From Flavobacterium aquidurense (GTDB lineage Bacteria > Bacteroidota > Bacteroidia > Flavobacteriales > Flavobacteriaceae): a stretch of 64,000 nucleotides of DNA. Shown one piece after another: positions 32,438 to 41,730 of the stretch (the stretch's first letter is position 1; each line of letters opens with the position of its first letter). The notes below the pieces were generated by a model that searched no databases, had not been told where the DNA came from, and was given only the letters and a program-made list of their open reading frames with translations. The translations under genes and the position numbers were made by a program. The stretch lies in contig FNPS01000008.1 in the NCBI GenBank assembly GCA_900107365.1, positions 186,001 to 250,000 of the forward strand, read 5' to 3'.

Positions 32438-34546
32438 ATGAATACAGAACTACTACACGCCAAATTAAAAGAGAATTTTGGATTTGAAAAATTTCGTCCC
32501 AATCAGGAAACAATTATCAATACCATACTTGCTGGTCAGGATACTTTAGCGATTATGCCAACTGGTGGTGGAAAATCAATATGTTTTCAATTACCCGCTT
32601 TAGTTTTGCCTGGAATTACGATTGTTATTTCACCCTTAATCGCCCTGATGAAAGATCAGGTGGATAGTTTGAAAACTAACGGAATCAATGCCTGTTATAT
32701 TAATAGTAGCCAATCAAGTGAAGAACAGCAATTTTATATTGACAATTTAAAATCGAATAATTTTAAACTTGTTTATATTGCTCCGGAAAGTTTATCTTAT
32801 TTAGATGTTATTTTTAATGAATTGACAATTAGTTTGATTGCAATTGATGAAGCGCATTGCATTTCATCCTGGGGACATGATTTTAGACCCGCTTATACCA
32901 ATTTAGGTTATCTAAAAAACCGCTTCCCTTCTACTCCAATCCTTGCATTGACTGCCACAGCTGATAAAGCAACCCGAACTGATATTACCAAACAACTAAA
33001 TTTAAAAAATCCAAAGACTTTTGTTGCTTCATTTGATCGACAAAATTTAAGTTTAGAAGTTCGCCCGGCACTTGATCGCGTAAAACAGATTATTGATTTT
33101 GTAGAAAATAAACCCAACGAATCTGGAATAATTTATTGCTTAAGCAGAAAAACAACAGAAGAATTAGCTCAGAAATTACAAAAAAGTGGTGTTTCGGCAA
33201 AAGCATATCATGCAGGTTTAGAAAATAAACTTCGTGCAAAAACACAGGATGAATTTATAAATGACGATTGTCAGGTGGTTTGTGCTACAATTGCTTTCGG
33301 AATGGGAATTGATAAATCGAATGTGCGCTGGGTTATTCATTATAATTTACCCAAAAATATTGAAGGCTATTATCAGGAAATTGGTCGCGCCGGACGTGAT
33401 GGATTACCAGCAGAAACAGTCTTATTTGAAAGTTATGCCGATGTAATACAGTTGCAAAAATTTGCTTCTGAAGGTTTAAATTCTGATGTGCAATTGGCAA
33501 AGTTAGAAAGAATGAAGCAATATGCCGATGCATTAAGCTGTCGTAGAAAAATTCTACTTTCTTACTTTGGAGAATTAGTTAAAGAGAATTGCGGTAATTG
33601 CGATATTTGCAAAAATCCTCCAAAATTTTTCGACGGTACGATTCTCGCGCAAAAAGCACTGTCAGCTATTAGTCGCTTAAAAGAATCTGAAACCTTAGCT
33701 GTGATTGTAGATTTTTTAAGAGGTTCAAAAAACGCCTATATCTACGAAAAAAATTATCAAAGCTTAAAAACGTACGGAATTGGTGCTGACATTTCATGGT
33801 ACGACTGGAATCAATATTTGATTCAGTTAATTAATTTAGGATATTGCGAAATTGCGTTTCATCAACACAACAAGATTTTATTAACAGCTTTTGCGAAGAA
33901 GGTTTTGTTTGAAGGAGAAAAAGTAAAATTAACAACAGTCGTTAAAAAAGTAATTGATAAAAATGAAATTAAAGAAGTAAAAGCTAAAACAGTTAAAAAT
34001 TCTCTTTTTGAAATACTTCGAAAACTACGTTATGAGATTGCCAAGGATGAAGATGTTCCTGCTTATGTAATTTTTAGTGACGCTGCATTAAGACAAATGG
34101 AAACATTACGGCCAATGAGTGATGAGGAATTCCTGGCAGTTGAGGGAGTTGGTAAAGCTAAACTTGAAAAATACGGCTCAGAATTTATAGATGCAATTAT
34201 TTATTACGAAAAAGTAAAAAAGGAAAAAACTAAAGTAAAAAAAGAGGGTAACACTTATAAAACGACTTTAGCACTTTTTAACGAAGGTAATAGTATTGAA
34301 GAAATTGCAGGAAAAAGAAATTTAGGACAAACAACGATTATTTCACATTTGGCAAAACTATATGCAGATGGTGAAGATATAGATTTAAGTCCATTTGTGA
34401 CAGATGATGAAGTGAAACAATTACATAAAGCGCAAATTGAGCTTGAATATCCAACAGCATTAAAACCTTATTACGATCATTTTGAAGAAAAATTATCTTA
34501 TGATAAGATACGCTTTGGCCTCGCTATTGTCGAAAGGAATAAATAG
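32438..34546 (+). CDS. recQ: ATP-dependent DNA helicase RecQ
   Basis: 702 residues. Walker A PTGGGKS (41-47), DEAH box (about 138), the aromatic-rich SSWGHDFRPAY loop, motif VI EIGRAGRDG, the zinc-binding cysteines CRRKILLSYFGE...CGNCDIC, the RQC winged helix, an HRDC domain (about 530-595, with VEGVGKAKLEKYG) and a C-terminal helix-turn-helix segment (about 610-660). It unwinds 3'-5' in recombination and fork repair. It is monocistronic, with a terminator on each side. Confidence 0.95.
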   Translation: MNTELLHAKLKENFGFEKFRPNQETIINTILAGQDTLAIMPTGGGKSICFQLPALVLPGITIVISPLIALMKDQVDSLKTNGINACYINSSQSSEEQQFYIDNLKSNNFKLVYIAPESLSYLDVIFNELTISLIAIDEAHCISSWGHDFRPAYTNLGYLKNRFPSTPILALTATADKATRTDITKQLNLKNPKTFVASFDRQNLSLEVRPALDRVKQIIDFVENKPNESGIIYCLSRKTTEELAQKLQKSGVSAKAYHAGLENKLRAKTQDEFINDDCQVVCATIAFGMGIDKSNVRWVIHYNLPKNIEGYYQEIGRAGRDGLPAETVLFESYADVIQLQKFASEGLNSDVQLAKLERMKQYADALSCRRKILLSYFGELVKENCGNCDICKNPPKFFDGTILAQKALSAISRLKESETLAVIVDFLRGSKNAYIYEKNYQSLKTYGIGADISWYDWNQYLIQLINLGYCEIAFHQHNKILLTAFAKKVLFEGEKVKLTTVVKKVIDKNEIKEVKAKTVKNSLFEILRKLRYEIAKDEDVPAYVIFSDAALRQMETLRPMSDEEFLAVEGVGKAKLEKYGSEFIDAIIYYEKVKKEKTKVKKEGNTYKTTLALFNEGNSIEEIAGKRNLGQTTIISHLAKLYADGEDIDLSPFVTDDEVKQLHKAQIELEYPTALKPYYDHFEEKLSYDKIRFGLAIVERNK

Positions 34547-34599
34547 AATTTATTATATTTATAATTATAGAAATTTATGTGAATAGAAATTCTAAAAAC

Positions 34600-34635
34600 A
34601 AAAAATCCTGTGAACATATTTTCACAGGATTTTTT
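34600..34635. terminator. bidirectional intrinsic terminator
   Basis: AAAAAATCCTGTGAA (34600-34614) pairs with TTCACAGGATTTTTT (34621-34635), between the convergent recQ and DinB genes. Confidence 0.88.
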
Positions 34636-34657
34636 TATTCTTAAATTTTTTCAGATT

Positions 34658-35164
34658 TTATAAATATCTTTCCTGAAAAACATTTTGATGATGCTTTTGA
34701 TGTCCAATAATTACATGTCCCAAAGCTCGAGCCGAAAGCTGATGCGTTGAAGCTGTTCCTAATCTTTTAAGTTGTTCTTCAGAAAGACTTTTGTAAAACA
34801 ATAAAGTTGAATGTCTTACCGCAGAAAATTCCGTCAACAATTCCTGAATGCTTCTTCCGTTTGCATTTGTATTAACTACATAATCATTTTCTTCAAATCC
34901 CGGTAAAGCTGTTTTATCATTTCTTGAAAAACGAAGCGCACGATAAGCAAAAATGCGCTCACAGTCAATTAAATGCTGAATGATATCTTTAATCGTCCAT
35001 TTTCCTTCCGCGTAGCGATAATCAAATTTATCTAACGGAATATTTTGAACAAATTTTATAAAATCATGAAGCGAAATTTCTAATTCCTCAATCAAATTAA
35101 TTTCTCCGGCTTCCTGAATGTAATTTGCAAAAGGTCCGGAATATTCAGTTTCTGGTAATTTCAT
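34658..35164 (-). CDS. DinB family protein
   Basis: 168 residues of the DinB superfamily. WTIKDIIQHLIDCERIFAYRALRF (about 71-94) carries the first metal histidine, and the C-terminal ALGHVIIGHQKHHQNVF (about 147-163) carries the other two. It starts 11 bases after the end of ppc on the same strand, so the two are probably co-transcribed. The activity is unknown. Confidence 0.85.
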   Translation of the reverse strand: MKLPETEYSGPFANYIQEAGEINLIEELEISLHDFIKFVQNIPLDKFDYRYAEGKWTIKDIIQHLIDCERIFAYRALRFSRNDKTALPGFEENDYVVNTNANGRSIQELLTEFSAVRHSTLLFYKSLSEEQLKRLGTASTHQLSARALGHVIIGHQKHHQNVFQERYL

Positions 35165-35175
35165 TGATTCAATTT

Positions 35176-37761
35176 TTAAGCCGAGTTTCTACTCGCATTT
35201 GTATTTCCGAAAAGCGATCTCGTTACTATTTTTTCATAAACTTTGATCAACTCTTCATTCCCGCTTTTATTGTTATTCAATTCATTAATTCTCAACAAAG
35301 CATATTGTTGTATTGTCAACAATGGCAATACAATACGCTCTCTTATTTGAATTGATGCTATACCATCAGGATAGTTTTCCATTAGGGTTTTATGACCCGC
35401 AATTTTAAGCAGAAGACGTTTTGTTTCTGAAAATTCATCGTAGATAATTTGCCAGAATTCTCCAAACTCAGGATCATTTCGCATATATGCTGTTAATGGT
35501 AAAAATGATTTTGCCAATGACATCATACTGTTTTCCAGAAGTGTTTTAAAGAATAATGAATTATGATACAAATCACTCACTTTATCCCATTGCCCACTTT
35601 CTTCAAAATATTTTAAAGCAGAACCTACTCCAAAAAATCCAGGTACATTTTGTTTTAACTGACTCCATGAACCAACAAACGGAATCGCTCTTAAATCAGC
35701 AAAATCCAATGATTCTGATTTGCTTCTTTTTGATGGACGGCTTCCAATATTGGTTTTAGAATAATATTTCAGGGTACTCATCTTCTCTAAATACGGAATG
35801 AATTTTGGATGATTCTTAAAACTTAGATATTTATCATATCCTAAATCAGCCAATTGTGTCAAAATTTGAGTTTCATCAGCACTTAATTCGTTATCTTCTT
35901 TACTAAAGACCTGATTAGTAACACCAGCACTTAACAAGTTTTCGATATTATAACGACAAGAATCAAGAGTTCCAAAATTCGAACTAATCGTTTGCCCCTG
36001 AACTGTAATCTGAATTTCGTTGTTTTCAATTTTTGGTCCTAAAGAAGCGTAGAATTTATGTGTTTTTCCACCACCACGTGCCGGAGGTCCACCACGTCCA
36101 TCAAAGAAAATAGCATGAATTCCGTACTTTCTTGAAATTTCAGTCAATGAAATTTTAGCCTGGTAAATACTCCAGTTGGCCATCAAATAACCACCATCTT
36201 TAGTTCCGTCAGAGAAACCAAGCATAATAGTTTGTTTGTTTCCTCTTGCCTGCAAATGCTTCGAATATTCAGGATTGGTGTACAACTGCTCCATAATTTC
36301 GTGCGCATTCTGCAAATCATCAACCGATTCAAAAAGCGGAATAATATCAACAGTAGGATTCTCCCAATTATTCAAACGAATCATGGCGAAAGTTTCCATT
36401 ACGTTCAGAGCGCTTTCGTTGTTACTAATAATATAACGATTGGCACCAAATTCACCATTAGCTTTTTGAATAGTCTTGATTGCCTGAACTGATTCTAATG
36501 TCGATCTTGTTATTTCATCATTAAAATCAGCTGGATTTAAATCTCCTTTAACTTTAGATAAAACATCTAATTTTTCACTTTCAGATAATTCAAAGTAGTT
36601 TTCCGGGAAAATTTTTGAATCTGAATTTAAATAATGATTTACAACATCTTTAAAAACAGCATCATGAATTTTACTATTCTGACGAATATCTAAAGTTGCA
36701 AAATGAAAACCAAATAAATTGATTTTTACCAAAAAAGCTTCCAATTCATCAAGATATAGCGATTGGTGTTTTTCGATAATTATAGTTCTTATTTTATTTA
36801 ATTGCGATAGTAATTCTTCTAAAGTAATGTAAATTTCACCTTTAGAATAAAAAACAGAACGGTAAAGTTTATGTTCAAGTTCGGATACCAAAGTATCTAC
36901 ACCTGAGAATGTTAACTTTCTTTTTAGGTTTCTCATCTCAACATAATAACACTTTAAAATAGAAGTACGCAAACGTTCTGCTACTTTCAAAGTAATTTCA
37001 GTTGTAACAAAAGGATTTCCATCACGGTCACCTCCCGGCCAGAAACCAAGTTTGATTAATTGATTTTTAATAGCACTTCCGTGTAGTATGTTTTTCTGTA
37101 AATAGTGCACAATTTCTCCCGAAGTTGCATAAAACACATTCTCTAAATACCAGATCAAACTTACCGCCTCATCGTATGGATTTGGTTTTTCATTCTGAAT
37201 AAAAGGTGTTTTTCCTAATTGTGCTAATAATTGTTTTATTTTTAATAAATCATTTAAACGAATAGCATCCGTTAAATCATTGATAATTCCTAAAACTGGT
37301 CCAGGGTAAAATTGCGTTGGATGTGCCGTTAAAACGGTTCTTACATTAAAGTTTTCAAGAAACTCTATTAGTTCTTCATTCTTCTCTTTAGCATCTGTTT
37401 TTTCTTTGATATCACGCAAAGATCCGCGTCCTTCCATGTTATTAACAGCAGGAAAAGCAGCATCTTCAATAGCATCAAATAGTACAATCTGACGTTCTAT
37501 ATATTGAATAAATCGAAACATTAGATCGATTTTTTCTGTCTCAGAAGCGTTATTTAGGTATTTATTTGAGAAAAAATCAAAAATTTCTTTCGGTGTTTCC
37601 TGTTTTCTAAAACCCGTTTCGCAAGTTTCTGTAAATAAAGGAAGTAAAACTCCTGTATTATCAATAGAATCAAAGGGTAATGTTATAAAAACACTATTAT
37701 AAATGTGGTATTTTGAGAGAACATCTTGATTAAAACGTTCAATTTTTGGCAACGTGTACAT
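35176..37761 (-). CDS. ppc: phosphoenolpyruvate carboxylase
   Basis: 861 residues, full length. VLTAHPTQ (about 140, catalytic His), GGDRDGNPFVT (about 240), GFSDGTKDGGYLMANW (about 510) and GRGGPPARGGG (about 555) are the family's active-site motifs. Several differ from the E. coli form, where the last reads GRGGxxGRGG and a TEQGE segment follows; here TVQGQ follows. It carboxylates PEP to oxaloacetate for anaplerosis. The C-terminus runs a few residues past the usual NTG end (GNTNASRNSA). It is downstream of the Lrp gene and upstream of a DinB gene. Confidence 0.93.
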   Translation of the reverse strand: MYTLPKIERFNQDVLSKYHIYNSVFITLPFDSIDNTGVLLPLFTETCETGFRKQETPKEIFDFFSNKYLNNASETEKIDLMFRFIQYIERQIVLFDAIEDAAFPAVNNMEGRGSLRDIKEKTDAKEKNEELIEFLENFNVRTVLTAHPTQFYPGPVLGIINDLTDAIRLNDLLKIKQLLAQLGKTPFIQNEKPNPYDEAVSLIWYLENVFYATSGEIVHYLQKNILHGSAIKNQLIKLGFWPGGDRDGNPFVTTEITLKVAERLRTSILKCYYVEMRNLKRKLTFSGVDTLVSELEHKLYRSVFYSKGEIYITLEELLSQLNKIRTIIIEKHQSLYLDELEAFLVKINLFGFHFATLDIRQNSKIHDAVFKDVVNHYLNSDSKIFPENYFELSESEKLDVLSKVKGDLNPADFNDEITRSTLESVQAIKTIQKANGEFGANRYIISNNESALNVMETFAMIRLNNWENPTVDIIPLFESVDDLQNAHEIMEQLYTNPEYSKHLQARGNKQTIMLGFSDGTKDGGYLMANWSIYQAKISLTEISRKYGIHAIFFDGRGGPPARGGGKTHKFYASLGPKIENNEIQITVQGQTISSNFGTLDSCRYNIENLLSAGVTNQVFSKEDNELSADETQILTQLADLGYDKYLSFKNHPKFIPYLEKMSTLKYYSKTNIGSRPSKRSKSESLDFADLRAIPFVGSWSQLKQNVPGFFGVGSALKYFEESGQWDKVSDLYHNSLFFKTLLENSMMSLAKSFLPLTAYMRNDPEFGEFWQIIYDEFSETKRLLLKIAGHKTLMENYPDGIASIQIRERIVLPLLTIQQYALLRINELNNNKSGNEELIKVYEKIVTRSLFGNTNASRNSA

Positions 37762-37798
37762 AATCGTGTTGTAGTTGGTTGGTTAATTAGTCATAAAA

Positions 37799-37824
37799 AA
37801 ACCCCAAGAATAAACTTGAGGTTA
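37799..37824 (-). terminator. intrinsic terminator of the Lrp gene
   Basis: AACCCCAAG and CTTGAGGTT form a 9-base stem with one mismatch, with seven A on the low-coordinate side (a T run on the minus strand). It separates lrp from ppc. Confidence 0.65.
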
Positions 37825-37851
37825 TATTTTAATATAGCATTCAAGAAAATA

Positions 37852-38331
37852 TTACATATTTTTAAAAATAGTGTGCATCAAACGCTTCTTATCGTTTATA
37901 CTTTCTTCTAATGAAATCATAGTTTCAGTTCTGTAAACTCCGTCAATATCGTCAATCATAAAGATAACTTCTTTTGCGTGTTTAGTGTCTTTTGCTCTAA
38001 TTTTGCAAAAAATATTAAATTTTCCTGTTGTTACAGAAGCCACTGTTACGAATGGAATTTGATTGATTCGCTCTAATACAAATTTAGTTTGAGACGTATT
38101 GTTAAGGAATACACCTACATAAGCAATAAATGAATACCCTAATTTGTCGTAATCTAAGGCTAATGAAGATCCCATTATTATACCGGCGTCTTCCATCTTT
38201 TTTACTCTAACATGTACTGTTCCAGCAGATATCAATAGTTTTTTTGCAATGTCAGTAAACGGAACTCTCGTATTGTCTATTAACATATCTAAAATCTGGT
38301 GATCTACTTCATCTAAACGAAATTTACTCAT
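37852..38331 (-). CDS. Lrp/AsnC family transcriptional regulator
   Basis: 159 residues: N-terminal helix-turn-helix (LDEVDHQILDMLIDNTRVPFTDIAKKL, then SAGTVHVRVKKME, residues 4-50) and the RAM ligand-binding domain (about 70-150, with VGVFLNNTSQTKFVLERI). Such proteins sense amino acids and act as multimers. The target is not evident. The minus-strand upstream region has TTG-N19-TACTTTG, one base short of the -7 consensus. Confidence 0.92.
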   Translation of the reverse strand: MSKFRLDEVDHQILDMLIDNTRVPFTDIAKKLLISAGTVHVRVKKMEDAGIIMGSSLALDYDKLGYSFIAYVGVFLNNTSQTKFVLERINQIPFVTVASVTTGKFNIFCKIRAKDTKHAKEVIFMIDDIDGVYRTETMISLEESINDKKRLMHTIFKNM

Positions 38332-38408
38332 AATTCTTTAATTAATATTACTAATTGCTATTACAAAGTATAAAAATATATATAAAAAACAACAAATTCA
38401 CATAAAAA

Positions 38409-39563
38409 TTAACTTTTTATCAATCCGTTAACAAATTTAACATTTTTATTTAAATAAAAATCTGCTTTTTCGTTCACTTTCGGAAAAGTATTATGATTAT
38501 CTGAATAATTTGCTCCCTGAGCGTCATATTCGTAATGTCCAAAATAATTTTCCAATTCACCTACTTCTGCGATGTAAGCGTTAAAGTGAATCTCATTTTC
38601 AATCAATTCTTCTTTGTATTGTGCGACAAAATTCGTAATAATTTCGATACCATCATAATTTATTTTGATGTTTTTATACATAAAATCATAAAAAACCACT
38701 TTATTTTGTGAAATATTCAAATAATCATTAATTCTGTTATCAACTAAATCGTTTTCGCAAAGCAGTTTAAAACTCGAAATTAATGAGAAAAATAGGAACT
38801 TTCGGGTGATTTCGCGCTCATAATCATTAGGAAAATGACCTGCCTCAAATAAGATTGTAGGCACACCTAAAAATTGAAAAGTATCTCCTATACAGTTGAT
38901 ATTGAACGAATCATCAAAACGTCCAACCTGTCCAGGAATATACTGTTGTAGTGTATCATTGATTCCGGCAATTAGATTTATCGCTTTTAATCTGTTTTCG
39001 TTTATTTCTCTTTCTTCATTATACGAAGGCGCTAAAAAAGAAACTGTTGCGGGTTTACCAGTATTACCAGCTCCAAAAATAGTACGCTGATCATGAAGAT
39101 TAAAACAATAATGCGGCATAAATGTTTCAAAAACCCCTCTAAGGATCTTACTCTCTGGCTGAGTCAGGTTTTGAGAGTCTCTGTTTAAATCAATTTTATT
39201 AGCATTTTCACGCGTATATAGTGCTGCTCCATCAGGATTTAATATCGGAATAGTATAGAAAGTAAATTTATCAAGTAATTGCCTCGCGAAATCAGAACCG
39301 CTGTTCAATACATTTATAAAGTCAAAAAGAGCTTTAGTTGTGGTACTTTCATTACCGTGCATTTGGGACCAGAGATAAATACGGGTTTCTCCTGTACCAA
39401 TTTGGTAACTATATATAGGTTTATCCAAAACCGACTTGCCAATAATCTGGACCTGATTATTACTATTTAATTTGTCTAATAAAGGCTGAATATGATCTAA
39501 TGTCAAGTAACGTCCTTCTATAGATTGTTCTTTGTGCAGGTTAAATAATTCTTCTAAATTCAT
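38409..39563 (-). CDS. M14 family zinc carboxypeptidase
   Basis: 384 residues. HGNES (about 69-73) gives the H-x-x-E zinc pair, LNPDGA with TRENANKIDLNRD follows, NLHDQRTI supplies the third His, and FEAGH (about 240) the catalytic Glu. There is no signal peptide, so it is probably cytoplasmic, unlike digestive carboxypeptidases. Bacterial relatives act on murein peptides or modified C-termini. Its start region carries a copy of the TTTACA-N2-TGTAAA operator, with the -7 box TACTTTTG inside it (39589-39582), so it is probably controlled by the divergent HTH protein. Confidence 0.85.
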   Translation of the reverse strand: MNLEELFNLHKEQSIEGRYLTLDHIQPLLDKLNSNNQVQIIGKSVLDKPIYSYQIGTGETRIYLWSQMHGNESTTTKALFDFINVLNSGSDFARQLLDKFTFYTIPILNPDGAALYTRENANKIDLNRDSQNLTQPESKILRGVFETFMPHYCFNLHDQRTIFGAGNTGKPATVSFLAPSYNEEREINENRLKAINLIAGINDTLQQYIPGQVGRFDDSFNINCIGDTFQFLGVPTILFEAGHFPNDYEREITRKFLFFSLISSFKLLCENDLVDNRINDYLNISQNKVVFYDFMYKNIKINYDGIEIITNFVAQYKEELIENEIHFNAYIAEVGELENYFGHYEYDAQGANYSDNHNTFPKVNEKADFYLNKNVKFVNGLIKS

Positions 39564-39576
39564 TGTCTTTTGATTA

Positions 39577-39884
39577 GTTTACAAAAGTAAACATCTTTAT
39601 TTTTACAATTGTAAACATTTAAAAAAGACGGTAATTTATAATTGTAAACAAGATTCTAGTGCGTTTTTAGACTATTCTACTATTATCAATTAACATTTGT
39701 TATTACTTCATGTTAAAACAGTTTAATTACTAAATTTCAATAAGTTACATATTGTTATTTAAAGCTATAATTCTCTATTTTAAAGCTTTAATATGCGATT
39801 TACATCTGTAAAATTGCTTTATTAGTTTCTTTTGATTACATTTGTAAACATGACTTTTTAAAACAATAATTTACAATGGTAAAC
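39577..39884. promoter_or_regulatory. array of six TTTACA-N2-TGTAAA operators
   Basis: Six 16-base sites fit GTTTACAnnTGTAAAC: 39577-39592, 39601-39616, 39634-39649, 39798-39813, 39834-39849 and 39869-39884. The first contains the M14 gene's -7 box on the minus strand. The fifth contains TACATTTG (39837-39844), which with TTG at 39814-39816 (20-base spacer) forms the HTH gene promoter. The fourth abuts that TTG. The sixth covers the HTH start codon (39876). The layout predicts repression of both genes and autorepression. Two clusters of three sites leave a 148-base gap (39650-39797). Confidence 0.8.
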
Positions 39885-40352
39885 ATAGATGATTTTGTAA
39901 AACGACTTGAAATTATACTAGATTATTATGGTCTAAATGCGTCTTCTTTTGCTGATAAAATTGGGGTGCAACGTTCTAGTATGTCTCACCTACTTTCTGG
40001 CAGAAACAAACCTAGTTTAGATTTTGTTATGAAAATTATGGATGTTTTTCCTGATGTAGACTTATATTGGATATTAAATGGAAAAGGGAGTTTTCCAAAA
40101 GTGGAGGAACAAACTCAAAATTCAAATAACGAAATAGTTTCAGAAATTGTAAAACCACATTCCCCTCGTTCATCTTCAGAAAATTTTGCTTCAGAAGATT
40201 TATTTTCTGAAATGAATTATGAAGAAGAAATAAAAACAGAAACCAGAAATGCTGTTGAAGTTAAAAACTCAAATTTCATTTCAAAAGAAGACGAAATTGA
40301 GAAAATTGTATTTTTTTATAAAAACGGGACATTTAAGGTATATATCCCGTGA
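39876..40352 (+). CDS. HTH (Xre/cI-type) transcriptional regulator
   Basis: 158 residues. An N-terminal helix-turn-helix (about 4-65: RLEIILDYYGLNASSFADKIGVQRSSMSHLLSGRNKPSLDFVMKI) is followed by a long acidic linker and a short conserved-looking end, DEIEKIVFFYKNGTFKVYIP. It has no peptidase motif of LexA or cI. The start codon lies inside an operator, and five more copies fill the upstream region, so it very likely represses itself and the divergent M14 peptidase gene. The signal it answers is unknown. Confidence 0.88.
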   Translation: MVNIDDFVKRLEIILDYYGLNASSFADKIGVQRSSMSHLLSGRNKPSLDFVMKIMDVFPDVDLYWILNGKGSFPKVEEQTQNSNNEIVSEIVKPHSPRSSSENFASEDLFSEMNYEEEIKTETRNAVEVKNSNFISKEDEIEKIVFFYKNGTFKVYIP

Positions 40353-40435
40353 TTCGAAATTTTCGCGTATTTTAAAATTTTTAAAATTATTTTTCGTTTA
40401 AGCGATTCTCACGCAACTGAAAAAATATTAAAAAT

Positions 40436-40987
40436 TTACAATTTAAATCCATTTTGAGGAATTTTACCTAAGACTCCTTCATAATGTTTTTTCAAAATAT
40501 TTAAATCGTCTTCATAGTCACCGGTCGGATAAAACGGCTTTCCTAAATTAACCTCTTTTTTACCCCAATCAAAAGCCACAGGAATAATAGGCACATTTGC
40601 TTTAAGTGCAATATAATAAAAACCACTTTTAATTTCGGTTACTTCTTTACGTGTTCCTTCAGGAGCTACTGCTAAACGAAAAACTTCCTTACGTTTAAAA
40701 ATAGCCGCAATTGAATCAACTTTGTTTAAGCCACCTGAACGATCTAAAGGCTCACCTCCTACACTTCTGAAATAATATCCAAAAGGGAATTTAAACAACT
40801 CTTTCTTTCCAACCCAGTTCATTTCTAATCCTGAAATTCCACGGGTAAAAATTCCTAAATAAAAATCATGATTACTTGTATGTGGCATCACCATCATCAC
40901 ACATTTTTTCACTTCCGCATTTTCAATTCCTCTTATTTTCCAGCCCATTAGCTTAAAAAAGATGAATTTGTACAATTGTTTCTTCAT
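40436..40987 (-). CDS. 1-acyl-glycerol-3-phosphate acyltransferase family (PlsC-like)
   Basis: 183 residues. MMVMPHTSNHDFYLG (about 31-45) gives a variant of the H-x4-D motif (HTSNHD), and PEGTRKEVTEIKSGFYYIA the second acyltransferase motif. It is short for a PlsC and has no clear long membrane segment. It would transfer an acyl chain to a lysophospholipid or related acceptor. It is convergent with the HTH gene and divergent from the methyltransferase-like gene. Confidence 0.85.
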   Translation of the reverse strand: MKKQLYKFIFFKLMGWKIRGIENAEVKKCVMMVMPHTSNHDFYLGIFTRGISGLEMNWVGKKELFKFPFGYYFRSVGGEPLDRSGGLNKVDSIAAIFKRKEVFRLAVAPEGTRKEVTEIKSGFYYIALKANVPIIPVAFDWGKKEVNLGKPFYPTGDYEDDLNILKKHYEGVLGKIPQNGFKL

Positions 40988-41052
40988 TAAAATTTATTAT
41001 TTCGTGCAAAATAAAAGATTTAAAATGGTATTTTTGAGTAAAAGCTTTACAA

Positions 41053-41718
41053 ATGATCCAAAAAATTTTCAGTTATCTGATTCCAATCAAAATTTTCAAG
41101 AAAAAATCGGCAAGAAGCAAAATGATCGAGGTTACCTGGGCAAATGGCGAATTGGTTTTAGACTCTGAAAACACAAATTATTCGTACGGAAGTTTGCAGC
41201 GTATATTAAGGTATGGACTACGTAACATCGGGTATAAAGCCATACTTGATATGGATCATATTTTATTATTAGGAGTTGCCGGAGGAAGTGTTGTGAAAAC
41301 GCTGGTTGATGAAATCGAATACAAAGGTAAAATTACCGGTGTCGAAATTGACTCAGATATGATCCAGATTGCAAATGATTATTTTAACCTAAATAAGATC
41401 AAACAACTTGAAATTATAATTGACGATGCTTTTGAATTTGTTTTAAAAACCAAAAACCAATACGATCTTATTATTATTGATATTTTTGAAGATACAAAAA
41501 TGCCCAATTTTTTATTTGAACGTTTTTTTAGTGAACGTGTTTGTTCGCTTTTAAAAGATCAGGGTTTTGTACTTTTTAACACAATGATTCTGGATGAAGC
41601 ACATAATGTCAGAAATCGGAAGTATATTGCAGAAATAAATTCTAAACTATTCTCCTCAAAAATGTTACCCAGAATAGAAGATCATAATGAATTAATAATA
41701 ATTGAAAAAGTTGCCTAA
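41053..41718 (+). CDS. spermidine synthase-like SAM-dependent methyltransferase
   Basis: 221 residues of the spermidine synthase/Rossmann methyltransferase fold: HILLLGVAGGSVVKTL (about 73-88) and GVEIDSDMIQIANDYF for the nucleoside, IIDDAFEFV and DLIIIDIFED for the acceptor site. The Asp pattern of true spermidine synthases is only partly kept, so the acceptor is uncertain. It is first in a run of four genes (gaps of 12, 6 and 9 bases) with an M23 peptidase and two exported proteins. Confidence 0.8.
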   Translation: MIQKIFSYLIPIKIFKKKSARSKMIEVTWANGELVLDSENTNYSYGSLQRILRYGLRNIGYKAILDMDHILLLGVAGGSVVKTLVDEIEYKGKITGVEIDSDMIQIANDYFNLNKIKQLEIIIDDAFEFVLKTKNQYDLIIIDIFEDTKMPNFLFERFFSERVCSLLKDQGFVLFNTMILDEAHNVRNRKYIAEINSKLFSSKMLPRIEDHNELIIIEKVA

Positions 41719-41730
41719 ATTTTACTTTTT

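Noticed and set aside
40324..40351. ACGGGA...TCCCGT as terminator of the HTH gene
   Set aside because: The six-base stem lies inside the coding region and is not followed by a T run.
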